Assembly (NCBI RefSeq): GCF_000719345.1
Contig: NZ_JOFX01000014.1
Coordinates: 1 to 64,000 of the forward strand
DNA length: 64,000 bases
Origin: Streptomyces sp. NRRL F-2664
GTDB lineage: Bacteria; Actinomycetota; Actinomycetes; Streptomycetales; Streptomycetaceae
Direction: 5' to 3'
The notes beneath the pieces are model-generated. The model was given only the letters and a program-made list of their open reading frames with translations, was not told where the DNA came from and did not search any database. A program made the position numbers and the translations under genes. This document shows, in pieces, positions 48,469 to 57,043 of this stretch. The first letter of the stretch is position 1, and the number at the start of each line of letters is the position of its first letter.

Positions 48469-49236
48469 TTGAGCGATCCGTACGAGACAACCGAGGCGCA
48501 CCTCGACCGACTCCTCGGCCGCGCCCTCAACTCCTTCGATCTGCCCGACCGGCTGGTCGAGCGCCTCGGCTCGGCCCTCGCCCACAGCTCTTCGCTGCAC
48601 ACCACCCACCACGACCCGGCGGCGGGTGTCTGGCGGGAGACGCGACGGCACACCTACCTGCTGGCCGACGGCGGTGCGGTCTCGCTGTGGGAGCTGTCGT
48701 ACCGGTTGGAGGGGGATCGGGCGGTGCGGCACGAGGTCTTCGCGAGCAGGGCGGAGACCTGCCTGGCAGTGGTGAGGCTGTTCGGGTCCGCCGCCGGGCC
48801 GGTCACGGATCCGGCGGCGCTCTGCGGTGAGGAGCAGCAGGACGACGACCCGGGGCTGTTCGGCGCCCTGTTCGCGGCAGGGCCGCCGCGGGCCCGGCAC
48901 CGGGAGTACGTGGTGGAGGAGTCCGCCGACCACGCGCGCCGGGTGCTGCGCCGCGCGGAGAACCCCGACCGGCCCGGCGAGGCGGTGGCGGGACGGCTGC
49001 GGGCGGCGTACGCGCACCACATCACGCAGGCGTTCGGCACCCGGCGGTGCCTGCCGAACGGTCGGGACGCGGGCTTCAACCTGTACGAGCACGCCTTCGT
49101 GCTGCTGGACGGGACGGAGCTGAGCCTGTGGGAGGTCGAGCACACGGCGACGCCCGACGGGCGGCACATGTGCGAGGTGTACGACAGCGAGGCCGCCGCG
49201 CGCGGGGCGATGGAGCTGCGCGCCCGCGTCGGCTGA
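48469..49236 (+). CDS. DUF6227 family protein
   Basis: This 255-residue cytoplasmic protein is conserved in Streptomyces. Its N-terminus is YETTEAHLDRLLGRALNSFD, and two similar modules follow: one around residues 60-110 (TYLLADGGAVSLWELSYRLEGD, shown in part) and one around 200-245 (AFVLLDGTELSLWEVEHTAT). That suggests an internal duplication. The start is the TTG at 48469, eight bases after GGAG. Function unknown. Confidence 0.8.
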   Translation: MSDPYETTEAHLDRLLGRALNSFDLPDRLVERLGSALAHSSSLHTTHHDPAAGVWRETRRHTYLLADGGAVSLWELSYRLEGDRAVRHEVFASRAETCLAVVRLFGSAAGPVTDPAALCGEEQQDDDPGLFGALFAAGPPRARHREYVVEESADHARRVLRRAENPDRPGEAVAGRLRAAYAHHITQAFGTRRCLPNGRDAGFNLYEHAFVLLDGTELSLWEVEHTATPDGRHMCEVYDSEAAARGAMELRARVG

Positions 49237-49275
49237 GCCCCCTTCGGCGTCCCGGCCGCGGCACGCACGACGGCT

Positions 49276-49301
49276 GTGCCCGCCCTCGAAGGGGCGGGCA
49301 C
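49276..49301. terminator. Bidirectional hairpin, DUF6227 / MFS
   Basis: GTGCCCGCCC and GGGCGGGCAC form a perfect 10-bp stem around TCGAAG between the convergent stops at 49236 and 49328. Confidence 0.7.
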
Positions 49302-49327
49302 GTCCGCGGGAGGAACCGGCGCAGGGC

Positions 49328-50890
49328 TTACAGGGCGGGCACCTTCTCGGGGGAGCTGTCCGTGTGCTCGGCGGCGCCCTCGCGCTCCTCCATGGGGATC
49401 GCCCTGCGCGGAAGCAGGAACATCACCAGGGAGATCACGACCAGCACGGCCACGACCCACCAGAGCGCGCCGCGGAACGCCTCGACGTAGGGCGGGCCGA
49501 AGACCATGTCGTCCTCGATGAGGCCGAAGAAGACCACGGAGGTCAGGGCGAGGCCCAGCGCGTTGCCCATCTGGCCGGTGGTGTTGATCAGCCCGGAGGC
49601 CGAGCCCGCGTCCCGGCGCGGCACCTCGGAGAGCGTGGTGTCGTTGAGCGGGGCGACGATGAGGCCCATGCCGATGCCCATGAGGATCAGCGGGGCGGCC
49701 ATCTGCCAGGAGGCGATCTCCAGGCCGTAGTGCTCGGACTCCCAGATGTAGAGGAGCAGGCCGGCCGCCATGACGAGGGCGCCCGCCTGGAGCACCTTGC
49801 GGCCGAAGCGCGGGACGAGCTTCTCGACCGAGAGCCCGGCGGCCACGGAGACGGCGATGGAGAAGGGGATGCCGGTGGTGCCCGCGCGCAGGGCGCTCCA
49901 GCCGAGGCCCATCTGCATGTAGAGCGTCCAGACCAGGAAGAAGATGCCGGTCGCGATGCCGAAGGTCAGCTGGACGGCGATGCCGCCGGCGAAGCTCTTG
50001 ACCCGGAAGAGGGAGAGCTCGACGAGCGGGGAGCCGTCCTTCTTGATCTTGTACTTCTCGTACGCGATGAACGCGGCGAAGACGAACGGCGACGCGATCA
50101 TGCAGGCGAAGCCCCACAGCGGCCAGCCGTTCTCGCGGCCCTGGGTGAGCGGGAAGATCAGCATGACGAGGGCGAGGGTCGCGAGGACGACACCGACCAG
50201 GTCCAGCCGCAGGGCCTGGGGGGCCTTGGACTCGGTGATGTACTTGCGGCCCAGGATCACGCCCGCGATGCCGACGGGCAGGTTGATCAGGAAGATCGGG
50301 CGCCATTCGAGGCCGAAGAGGTTCCACTGGGTGAGCAGCGCGCCGAGCATGGGGCCGGAGACGGCCCCGAGGCCGACGATCGCGCCGAACATCCCGAAGA
50401 CCTTGCCGCGCTCCTGCGGCGGGAAGGTGACGTGGATGATCGCCAGCACCTGCGGCACCATCAGGGCGGCCATGGCGCCCTGGAGGATGCGGGCGGCGAC
50501 GAGCATGGCCGGGTCCGCGGCGATACCGCACAGCAGCGAGGCGGCGGTGAAGCCGGCTATGCCGACGAGGAAGAGGCGCTTGCGCCCGTAGATGTCACCG
50601 AGACGGCCGCCGGTGATGAGCCCCGCGGCGAAGGCGAGCGCGTAGCCTGCGGTGATCCACTGGATCGCGCTGGTGGATGCGCCGAAGTTCTGGCGCATGG
50701 TGGGTATCGCGATGTTGACGATCGTGACGTCGACCAGGTCCATGAAGGCCGCGGTCATCACGATGGCGAGCGCCAGCCAGCGGCGGCGGTCGGGGGCCGG
50801 GCCGGGTGCGGCGTGCGCCACGCCGTCCCGCTCTTCCGGTGCGGGCCCGTTCTCTCTTTCGGGCGATGTCATGGACGTCTCGGTGGTCAT
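49328..50890 (-). CDS. MFS exporter, DHA2 (EmrB/QacA) family
   Basis: This is a 14-helix drug:H+ antiporter-type protein of 520 residues. The N-terminus has AFMDLVDVTIVNIAIPTM (motif D1), then ITGGRLGDIYGRKRLFLVG (motif A) and GAVSGPMLGALLTQW (motif C). No good ribosome-binding site precedes the ATG at 50890: the 14 bases upstream are pyrimidine-rich. The mRNA may be leaderless, or translation may start at the ATG 50872. It diverges from the WYL regulator across a perfect palindrome and is its likely target. Confidence 0.9.
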   Translation of the reverse strand: MTTETSMTSPERENGPAPEERDGVAHAAPGPAPDRRRWLALAIVMTAAFMDLVDVTIVNIAIPTMRQNFGASTSAIQWITAGYALAFAAGLITGGRLGDIYGRKRLFLVGIAGFTAASLLCGIAADPAMLVAARILQGAMAALMVPQVLAIIHVTFPPQERGKVFGMFGAIVGLGAVSGPMLGALLTQWNLFGLEWRPIFLINLPVGIAGVILGRKYITESKAPQALRLDLVGVVLATLALVMLIFPLTQGRENGWPLWGFACMIASPFVFAAFIAYEKYKIKKDGSPLVELSLFRVKSFAGGIAVQLTFGIATGIFFLVWTLYMQMGLGWSALRAGTTGIPFSIAVSVAAGLSVEKLVPRFGRKVLQAGALVMAAGLLLYIWESEHYGLEIASWQMAAPLILMGIGMGLIVAPLNDTTLSEVPRRDAGSASGLINTTGQMGNALGLALTSVVFFGLIEDDMVFGPPYVEAFRGALWWVVAVLVVISLVMFLLPRRAIPMEEREGAAEHTDSSPEKVPAL

Positions 50891-50898
50891 GAGGAGAA

Positions 50899-50917
50899 AC
50901 CTAGACGGGATCTAGGT
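50899..50917. promoter_or_regulatory. Palindromic operator between MFS exporter and WYL regulator
   Basis: ACCTAGA, five bases (CGGGA), TCTAGGT: a perfect 7-bp inverted repeat nine bases from the exporter ATG and 36 bases from the regulator ATG. The site and spacing fit binding of a dimeric regulator, most likely the adjacent WYL protein, covering both promoters. Confidence 0.6.
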
Positions 50918-50952
50918 CAGTGAGTGTCCTATTTCGCTGGCAACCTGATCAC

Positions 50953-51927
50953 ATGACCGACACACCGGCACGGCTGCTCTCCCTGCTGTCCCTCCTGCAG
51001 ACCCCGCGCGAATGGCCCGGGAGCGAGTTGGCGGCGCGGCTGCGGGTGAGCGCGCGGACGATCCGGCGCGACATCGAGCGGCTGCGGGAGCTCGGATACC
51101 CGGTGGAGGCCACCCTCGGTGCCGAGGGCGGCTACCGGCTGGTGGCGGGGGCGGCGATGCCGCCGCTGCTGCTGGACGACGAGGAGGCCGTCGCGATCGC
51201 GGTGGGTCTGCGGGCGGGGGCCGGGCATGCGATCGAGGGCGTCGAGGAGGCTTCCGTGCGCGCGCTGGCGAAGCTGGAACAGGTCCTGCCGTCCCGGCTG
51301 CGGCACCGGGTGGGCACGTTGCAGTCCGCGACGATCGCACTGACCCGGGGGGACGGTGCCAGCGTGGACCCGCGGACGCTGACCACGATGGCGTCGGCGG
51401 TGGCGGGCTCGGAGCGGCTGCGCTTCGGCTACCGGGCGCGGGACGGGGTCGGCTCGCGGCGGCTGGTGGAGCCTTACCGGCTGGTCAGCACGGGGAGCCG
51501 GTGGTACCTGGTCGCCTACGACCTGGAGCGGGAGGACTGGCGGACCTTCCGGGTGGACCGGGTGGCCGACGCCTTCGCGACGGGGGCCCGGTTCGCTCCG
51601 CGGGAGCTGCCGATGGATGCCGAGGACTTCGTGCGGCGGGGGCTCGGCTCGCACGGTGCGCGGCCGTACGCGGTGGAGGTCGCCTTCGAGGCGGGGGCGG
51701 CGGAGCTGCCCGAGTGGCTGCGCGCCGCCGCCGCGCCGGGCGGGCCCGCCGGGACGGCGACCGTGGTCCGCTTCGAGAGCAGGGACGCGCCGGAGTGGCT
51801 GGCGGCCCGGCTGGCCCTGACGGGCCTTCCCTTCAAGGTGCGGGAGCCGGGCTCCCTGGCGGAGGCGGCACGGATGCTGGGGGCGCGCCTGAGCGGAGCC
51901 GGATCCCGGCGGGAGGCCGACGGCTGA
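50953..51927 (+). CDS. HTH-WYL transcriptional regulator
   Basis: This 324-residue regulator has an N-terminal DeoR/HTH_11-type winged helix (residues 1-60; AARLRVSARTIRRDIERLRE). A WYL domain (~140-210) follows, with LRFGYRARDG, RLVEPYRLVSTGSRWYLVAYD and WRTFRVDRV, plus the C-terminal WCX part. WYL proteins sense nucleotides or other small ligands. It is divergent from the MFS exporter and probably controls it. There is no clear ribosome-binding site before the ATG at 50953. Confidence 0.9.
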   Translation: MTDTPARLLSLLSLLQTPREWPGSELAARLRVSARTIRRDIERLRELGYPVEATLGAEGGYRLVAGAAMPPLLLDDEEAVAIAVGLRAGAGHAIEGVEEASVRALAKLEQVLPSRLRHRVGTLQSATIALTRGDGASVDPRTLTTMASAVAGSERLRFGYRARDGVGSRRLVEPYRLVSTGSRWYLVAYDLEREDWRTFRVDRVADAFATGARFAPRELPMDAEDFVRRGLGSHGARPYAVEVAFEAGAAELPEWLRAAAAPGGPAGTATVVRFESRDAPEWLAARLALTGLPFKVREPGSLAEAARMLGARLSGAGSRREADG

Positions 51928-51945
51928 GCCGGCCGAGGCAGGGGG

Positions 51946-51982
51946 GAGCCCCGGCGCCCGGGGGGGATGGGCACCGGGGCTC
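51946..51982. terminator. Bidirectional hairpin, WYL regulator / hrdD
   Basis: GAGCCCCGG pairs with CCGGGGCTC, and inner GCCC with GGGC, between the convergent stops at 51927 and 52010. Confidence 0.65.
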
Positions 51983-52009
51983 GTACAGGGGGCTCGGCGG
52001 CGGGACGCC

Positions 52010-52987
52010 CTAGGCCACGGCGTCGAAACCGGTGTCGCGCGCCATCCGCTTCAGCTCCAGCAGGGCGTGCTTCTCGATCTGGCGGATCCGTTCGCGGGTC
52101 AGGCCGTGCTGCTTGCCGACCTCGGTCAGGGTCCGCTCGCGGCCGTCGTCGATCCCGTACCGCATCTTGATGATCGAGGCCGTGCGCTGGTCGAGCTTGC
52201 CGAGCAGGTCCTCCAGTTCCTCGCTGCGCAGCAGGGAGAGCACGGACTGCTCGGGCGAGATCGCCGAGGTGTCCTCCAGCAGGTCGCCGAACTGCGTGTC
52301 GCCCTCGTCGTCGACCGACATGTTGAGGCTGACCGGGTCGCGCGCCCAGTCCAGTACGTCCCCGACGCGCTTCTCGGTGGTGTCCAGCTCGGCGGCGATC
52401 TCGGCGTGCTCCGGCTCGCGGCCGTTCTCCCGGTTGAACTCGCGCTGGACGCGGCGGATCCGGCCGAGCTCCTCGACCAGGTGGACGGGGAGGCGGATGG
52501 TGCGGGACTGGTCGGCGATGGAGCGGGTGATCGCCTGGCGGATCCACCACGTGGCGTACGTGGAGAACTTGAAGCCCTTGGTGTAGTCGAACTTCTCCAC
52601 GGCGCGGACCAGGCCGGCGTTGCCCTCCTGGATCAGGTCGAGGAGGGGCAGGCCGCTGCGCGGATAGCGCCGGGCGACGGCGACGACGAGGCGGAGGTTG
52701 GAGCGGATGAAGACTTCCTTGGCCCGCTGGCCCTCGGCGGCCAGGGCCTGCAGCTCCTCGCGGGTCACGGAGTCCCCGTCCCGCTCCGCCGCACCGTCGA
52801 GGATCTGCTGGGCGTAGACACCGGCCTCGATGATCTGGGAGAGCTCCACTTCCCTGGCGGCGTCGAGGAGCGGGGTGCGCGCGATCTCGTCCAGGTACAT
52901 GCCGACCAGGTCGCGGTCTGCGATCTCCCCGCCCACGGAGCGTGCGCTGCTCGTGGACTGACTGCGGGCGACGGCGCGGGTTGCCAT
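52010..52987 (-). CDS. hrdD: RNA polymerase sigma factor HrdD (group 2)
   Basis: This is a primary-like, group 2 sigma factor of 325 residues. Region 1.2 is RDLVGMYLDEIARTPLLDA, and region 2 has NLRLVVAVARRYPRSGLPLL and GFKFSTYATWWIRQAITRSI (core and -10 binding). Region 3 follows (PVHLVEELGRIRRVQREF), then region 4.2 RERIRQIEKHALLELKRM (-35 binding). Region 1.1 is absent. The N-terminus MATRAVAR matches HrdD of S. coelicolor, which is not essential and is a target of sigma-R. The ATG at 52987 follows AAGGGAGCACGC. A sigma-R type promoter lies 108 bases upstream. Confidence 0.93.
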   Translation of the reverse strand: MATRAVARSQSTSSARSVGGEIADRDLVGMYLDEIARTPLLDAAREVELSQIIEAGVYAQQILDGAAERDGDSVTREELQALAAEGQRAKEVFIRSNLRLVVAVARRYPRSGLPLLDLIQEGNAGLVRAVEKFDYTKGFKFSTYATWWIRQAITRSIADQSRTIRLPVHLVEELGRIRRVQREFNRENGREPEHAEIAAELDTTEKRVGDVLDWARDPVSLNMSVDDEGDTQFGDLLEDTSAISPEQSVLSLLRSEELEDLLGKLDQRTASIIKMRYGIDDGRERTLTEVGKQHGLTRERIRQIEKHALLELKRMARDTGFDAVA

Positions 52988-53094
52988 GCGTGCTCCCTTG
53001 CGATGAGTTCGGTCGCGGTGCGGCTGCCGGACGGCCACCGGTGTGCGGTGGTGCGCCCTCGGACACTCTCCCGAGTGCCCGCTTCCGAAGGAAA

Positions 53095-53122
53095 CAACGA
53101 CTGGAAACGGGACAGAATTCCC
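53095..53122 (-). promoter_or_regulatory. Sigma-R type promoter of hrdD
   Basis: On the minus strand, GGGAAT (53122-53117), an 18-base spacer and GTTG (53098-53095). This matches the sigma-R consensus GGAAT-N18-GTT and lies 108 bases before the hrdD start. It links HrdD to thiol-oxidative stress, as reported for hrdD in S. coelicolor. Confidence 0.85.
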
Positions 53123-53443
53123 ACGTTGGCCCCTCTTTTCCGAGATCTTGCAGTATCCTGCCCCGCCCTCGGACGGGGCCTGGGACCCCGGAATCTCGAA
53201 GAGGTGCAGGTCAGACCCGGAACGGCGGTCCGTCCGACGCCACCCGCGGACCCGTGGGGACCACCGGTCCGTGAGACGGTCGTCACGCTCGGCGCCGCCG
53301 CGTTCACTCCGGATCGCGCCGCCCTCGGCCGCACTCCGCCCCTGAAGACGACCCCCGCCGTCTTCCGGTTGCCTGGACCGGCGAGCGAAGGCCGGATACC
53401 CCGCGAGCGCGCCGTCATGCCCGCGGGCGCCGGGGCCGCCCCA
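53123..53443. other. Non-coding stretch upstream of hrdD
   Basis: About 320 bases between the hrdD promoter and the hairpin after the dioxygenase gene. Open frames cross it on both strands, but none has a ribosome-binding site or recognisable protein. I see no further feature in it. Confidence 0.4.
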
Positions 53444-53496
53444 GGGGGATGTTGCGAAAGTCCCGCACGGCGCGGGACTTTCGCGACACCCCCTAG
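53444..53496. terminator. Strong hairpin at dioxygenase stop (recurring element)
   Basis: GCGAAAGTCCCGC (53454-53466) pairs perfectly with GCGGGACTTTCGC (53472-53484). The stem extends through TGTT/GACA and GGGGG/CCCCC to about 21 pairs. The stop codon of the dioxygenase gene (53493-53495) lies in the right arm. The same arms, far apart, occur at 14794-14958. Confidence 0.75.
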
Positions 53497-54311
53497 CCGA
53501 ACTGGAGGCTGCGCTTGGACAGGCCCATCCAGAAGCCGTCCACCGGGTCGCGGCGGGTGGCGAGGTCGCCGGTGGCATCGGCGGCGCCGAGGGTGACGAA
53601 GAGCGGAGCGAAGTGTTCCGTACGGGGGTGGGCGAGACGGCCGGAGGGGGACTTGGCCTCGAAGTCGAGCAGGGAGTCCACGTCGCCGGCGGCCAGCGCC
53701 TCGCGGCCCCACGCGTCGAACTCCGCGGACCAGGCGGGCACGCCCGGGCCCGTGTGCCGCAGCGCGGCCAGGTTGTGGGTGAAGAAGCCGCTGCCGACGA
53801 TGAGGACGCCCTCGTCGCGCAGGGGTGCCAGCGTGCGGCCGAGGTCCATCAGGCGGCGCGGCTCCAGCGTCGGAAGGGACACCTGCAGGACCGGTATGTC
53901 GGCCTCCGGGAACATCTCCACGAGAGGGACGTACGCGCCGTGGTCCAGCCCGCGGTCCGGGATGTCCTGGACCGGCATCCCCGGGGCGCGCAACAGCGCC
54001 CGGACGGAGGCGGCGAGCCCGGGGGCGCCCGGGGCGTCGTAGCGGACCCGGTAGTAGTGCTCGGGGAAGCCCCAGAAGTCGTACACCAGCGGGGCCGGTG
54101 CGGTGGCACCGAGGGCCAGGGGGGCCTCCTCCCAGTGGGCGGAGACCATGAGGATCGCGGCGGGGCGCGGCAGGTTCGCGGACCAGGCGGCCAGCTCGCC
54201 GGGCCAGACCGGGTCGTCCGCGAGGGGCGGCGCGCCGTGGCTGAGGTACAGCGCCGGCATGCGCGTGTCTGCGGGGGCCGAGGGGGCCCGGGGTGCGGGG
54301 GCCGGGTTCAT
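53493..54311 (-). CDS. Extradiol ring-cleavage dioxygenase, DODA/LigB family
   Basis: This Zn- or Fe-dependent class III extradiol dioxygenase has 272 residues. LYLSHGAPPLADD and LMVSAHWEE carry metal-binding His residues. Also visible are LDHGAYVPLVEMFP and LIVGSGFFTHNL. YgiD/DODA-type enzymes open catechol rings such as DOPA or act on hydroquinone-like quinone precursors. The ATG at 54311 follows GGAGGAGCGCGTC. A perfect palindrome lies 51 bases upstream, between it and the MFS exporter gene. Confidence 0.88.
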   Translation of the reverse strand: MNPAPAPRAPSAPADTRMPALYLSHGAPPLADDPVWPGELAAWSANLPRPAAILMVSAHWEEAPLALGATAPAPLVYDFWGFPEHYYRVRYDAPGAPGLAASVRALLRAPGMPVQDIPDRGLDHGAYVPLVEMFPEADIPVLQVSLPTLEPRRLMDLGRTLAPLRDEGVLIVGSGFFTHNLAALRHTGPGVPAWSAEFDAWGREALAAGDVDSLLDFEAKSPSGRLAHPRTEHFAPLFVTLGAADATGDLATRRDPVDGFWMGLSKRSLQFG

Positions 54312-54361
54312 GACGCGCTCCTCCGTCGTCGGTCGGGGCCGCCTCGAAAAGACCGACCCCT

Positions 54362-54383
54362 CTTGGTTCAAACTTGAACCAAG
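54362..54383. promoter_or_regulatory. Perfect palindromic operator (MarR-like) before dioxygenase
   Basis: CTTGGTTCAA, two bases (AC), TTGAACCAAG: a 10-bp perfect inverted repeat flanked by CCCCT/GTGGGG. TTCAA-n2-TTGAA sites of this size are typical for MarR or quinone-sensing DUF24/YodB-type repressors. No MarR gene is in the window. Confidence 0.7.
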
Positions 54384-54421
54384 TGGGGCGTCGGGTCATT
54401 CCCGGAGGCCGGCGGCCGCTG

Positions 54422-55960
54422 TCAGTGGGCGATCACCGGGATCTTGAACTCGGCGTCCTCGGCGGCGCCGGACCCCGAGGCCACCGGGTCGCCCGCGCCC
54501 GGCCGACCGGTGTTGATCAGCGTCAGGGCGACGGCAGCGCTGGCGACCAGGATGCCCACCGCCCACCAGATGGCGGAGGCGTAGCCCTCGACCATGGCCT
54601 GCGCCTGCACCAGCCGGGCCGCGGGGCCGCCGGCGGCGGCCTCGGCCGCGTGGTCGGCCAGGTACGCGGTGGTCGCCGAGGCGGCGATGGTGTTCAGCAG
54701 CGCCGTACCGATGGCGCCGCCGACCTGCTGCGAGGTGTTCACCATGGCGGAGGCGACGCCGGCGTCGGCCGGGTCCACCCCGTGCGTGGACAGGGACATG
54801 GCCGGCATGAAGGCCGTGCCCATGCCGAGGCCGAGCAGCAGCTGCGCCGGAAGGATCAGCGCCGGGTACGAGGAGCCGACCTCCAGCTGGGTCAGCAGCA
54901 GCATGCCGGCGGCGGCGACAAGGAAGCCCGGGCCCATCAGCAGGCGCGGTGCCACGCGGGTCATCAGCCGGGCGCCGATCTGCGTGGAGCCCAGGATCAT
55001 GCCCGCGATCATCGGCAGGAAGGCGAAGCCGGTCTTGACGGGGGAGAAGCCCTTCACGACCTGGAGGTAGTAGGTCAGGAAGAGGAACAGGCCGAACATC
55101 GCGATGACGGCCAGGCCGAGGGAGAGGTAGACACCGCCGCGGTTGCGCTCCAGCAGGACGCGCAGGGGCAGCAGCGGGGACTTCACCTTGGACTCGACGA
55201 GGACGAACGCCGCCAGCAGGGCCGCCGAGGCGGCGAACATGGCCACGGTCACCGCGTCCGACCAGCCGGCCGACTCGGCGCGGGTGAAGCCGTAGACGAG
55301 GGCGACGAGACCGGTGGTGGACAGGACCACACCGGGGATGTCCAGCGGGGCGCGGTTGCGGGAGCCGGCGGGCTCGTGGATGACCATCCAGGCGCCGACG
55401 GCGGCGACCACCGCGAAGGGGATGTTGACGAAGAAGGTCCAGCGCCAGTCGAGGTACTCGGTGAGGAAGCCGCCGAGGATCAGGCCGACGGCGCCGCCGC
55501 CGCCCGCGATCGCGCCGTAGATGCCGAAGGCCTTGGCCCGCTCCTTGGCGTCGGTGAACATCACCGCGAGCAGGGAGAGGGCCGCCGGTGCGAGCAGGGC
55601 GCCGAAGGCACCCTGGAGGGCGCGGGCGCCGAGCATCATGGCCTCGCCGGTCGCGGCGCCGCCGAGCGCGGAGGCCAGGGCGAAGCCGACGAGACCGACG
55701 ACGAAGGCGTTCTTGCGGCCCCACTTGTCGGCGATGCGCCCGCCGAAGAGGAGCAGTCCGCCGAAGGCCAGCGCGTACGCGGTGATGACCCACTGGCGGT
55801 TGCCGTCGGAGATGCCGAGGTCGGTCTGGGCCGAGGGGAGGGCGATGTTCACGATGGTCGCGTCGAGGACGACCATCAGCTGGGCCAGGGCTATGAAGAC
55901 CAGGGCCTTCCAGCGGCTGGGATCGGCAGCCGACGGGAGCGTCGCGGCTGTTTGCGGCAT
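54422..55960 (-). CDS. MFS exporter, DHA2 (EmrB/QacA) family
   Basis: This 14-helix exporter of 512 residues has VLDATIVNIALPSAQTDLG (motif D1), FGGRIADKWGRKNAFVVG (motif A) and GLILGGFLTEYLDWRW (motif C). It is paralogous to the exporter at 49328. The ATG at 55960 fits an AAGTGGG site; the GTG at 55972 is in frame. The TetR gene lies just upstream in the same direction, and the dioxygenase gene lies downstream past a palindrome. Export of a toxic aromatic or drug is the likely role. Confidence 0.9.
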   Translation of the reverse strand: MPQTAATLPSAADPSRWKALVFIALAQLMVVLDATIVNIALPSAQTDLGISDGNRQWVITAYALAFGGLLLFGGRIADKWGRKNAFVVGLVGFALASALGGAATGEAMMLGARALQGAFGALLAPAALSLLAVMFTDAKERAKAFGIYGAIAGGGGAVGLILGGFLTEYLDWRWTFFVNIPFAVVAAVGAWMVIHEPAGSRNRAPLDIPGVVLSTTGLVALVYGFTRAESAGWSDAVTVAMFAASAALLAAFVLVESKVKSPLLPLRVLLERNRGGVYLSLGLAVIAMFGLFLFLTYYLQVVKGFSPVKTGFAFLPMIAGMILGSTQIGARLMTRVAPRLLMGPGFLVAAAGMLLLTQLEVGSSYPALILPAQLLLGLGMGTAFMPAMSLSTHGVDPADAGVASAMVNTSQQVGGAIGTALLNTIAASATTAYLADHAAEAAAGGPAARLVQAQAMVEGYASAIWWAVGILVASAAVALTLINTGRPGAGDPVASGSGAAEDAEFKIPVIAH

Positions 55961-56022
55961 GGGGGTACCCACTTCACTGTGCGGAATGACGGAAAAAGGC
56001 TATTTCGTAAGCTTTGGCGGTG

Positions 56023-56751
56023 TCACATGGTTTTCAGCGTCAGGTCGTCCAACGTGGCTGCGGAGCCCAGGAGTTCGGAGCGGGCCGGGGCCCGCAGTCC
56101 GTCCAGGAAGAGCTGGAGATGACGGTGGGCGAAGCGGTCGGTGTCGAAGCAGGCGGTGCCCGGCAGCGGGCGGCTGAGCTGGGAGAGGGCGACCATCAGG
56201 TCGCCGGTGCCGATGTCCGCGCGGACCAGCCCGGCCTCCTGGCCGGCGGCCAGCAGGGTCTCGACGGCCGCCGCCAAGGCGGTGCGCGCCGCGAGGAGTT
56301 CGGGGTGGTCGCGGTCGAACCCGTCGGCGAGCATCGGGCACAGCGCGCCGATCCGCTCGTCGGCGGCGGTGTGCGTGAAGCGGCACAGCGCGGCGAAGGC
56401 GTCGGGCTCCTCGGCCAGAGAGGCTTCGGCGGAGGCCGTGACCCGCTCGGTCGTGAAGAGGACGACGTGGTGGACGAGGGTGTCGCGGTCGGGGAAGTGC
56501 CGGTAGAGGGTGGCGTTGCCGATGCCCGCCCGGCGGGCCACCTCGTCGAGGGGGGCCGCCGCGCCGAACTCGACGAAGGCCTCGCGGGCCGCCGCCAGGA
56601 TCCGCTCCCGGTTGCGGACGGCGTCGGCGCGCGGCCGCGGAACGGCCCCCTCGCGGGAGACGCGGGAGCGGCCCGAGGGTGCGGACGCCGGGCACACGGC
56701 CGGCTCCGGGGCGGGCGGAGCCGCCGCGGCGGTCGTGGTGGGGCGCTTCAT
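56023..56751 (-). CDS. TetR family transcriptional regulator
   Basis: This is a 242-residue repressor. A disordered N-terminus (to ~40) is followed by a TetR_N helix-turn-helix (NRERILAAAREAFVEFG and LDEVARRAGIGNATLYRHFP). A helical ligand-binding domain then shows AALCRFTHTAADERIGALC and the LLAAGQEAGLVRADI segment. The ATG at 56751 follows GGGAGG. It is upstream of and in line with the MFS exporter and probably regulates it. Two matching palindromes lie 75-136 bases before its start. Confidence 0.9.
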   Translation of the reverse strand: MKRPTTTAAAAPPAPEPAVCPASAPSGRSRVSREGAVPRPRADAVRNRERILAAAREAFVEFGAAAPLDEVARRAGIGNATLYRHFPDRDTLVHHVVLFTTERVTASAEASLAEEPDAFAALCRFTHTAADERIGALCPMLADGFDRDHPELLAARTALAAAVETLLAAGQEAGLVRADIGTGDLMVALSQLSRPLPGTACFDTDRFAHRHLQLFLDGLRAPARSELLGSAATLDDLTLKTM

Positions 56752-56825
56752 CGCGGGGCCTCCCTGGCGGTGACGGGCGGAGCTGGCGTACGGGCGGTGC
56801 CGCCGGGACGGGAGCCCGGCCCACC

Positions 56826-56848
56826 AAACGGGGAGCCGCTCCCCGCTT
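56826..56848. promoter_or_regulatory. TetR-type operator, copy 1
   Basis: AAACGGGGA, five bases, TCCCCGCTT: a palindrome with CGGGGA/TCCCCG arms. Copy 2 begins 39 bases further right with the same arms and spacing. Confidence 0.6.
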
Positions 56849-56864
56849 GACGGGACTCCCATGC

Positions 56865-56887
56865 AAACGGGGAACTCCTCCCCGGTT
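56865..56887. promoter_or_regulatory. TetR-type operator, copy 2
   Basis: AAACGGGGA, five bases, TCCCCGGTT. It matches copy 1 at all arm positions but one. The pair lies between the TetR gene and the metalloprotease gene and can control both. Confidence 0.6.
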
Positions 56888-57043
56888 ATTTCACTCCTCC
56901 GTGTGATCCGGGTCACGCACCCGAGGGTCCCTCGACACCGTTTGGCCTCTCCCGACGCGCGGGCGCGGCGCGCCCGGCGGAGGGTGAGCGCACAGGGCGC
57001 AGACCGGACAGGGCCGGCTGCCGCGGACCCGAAGGCGAGCTCC

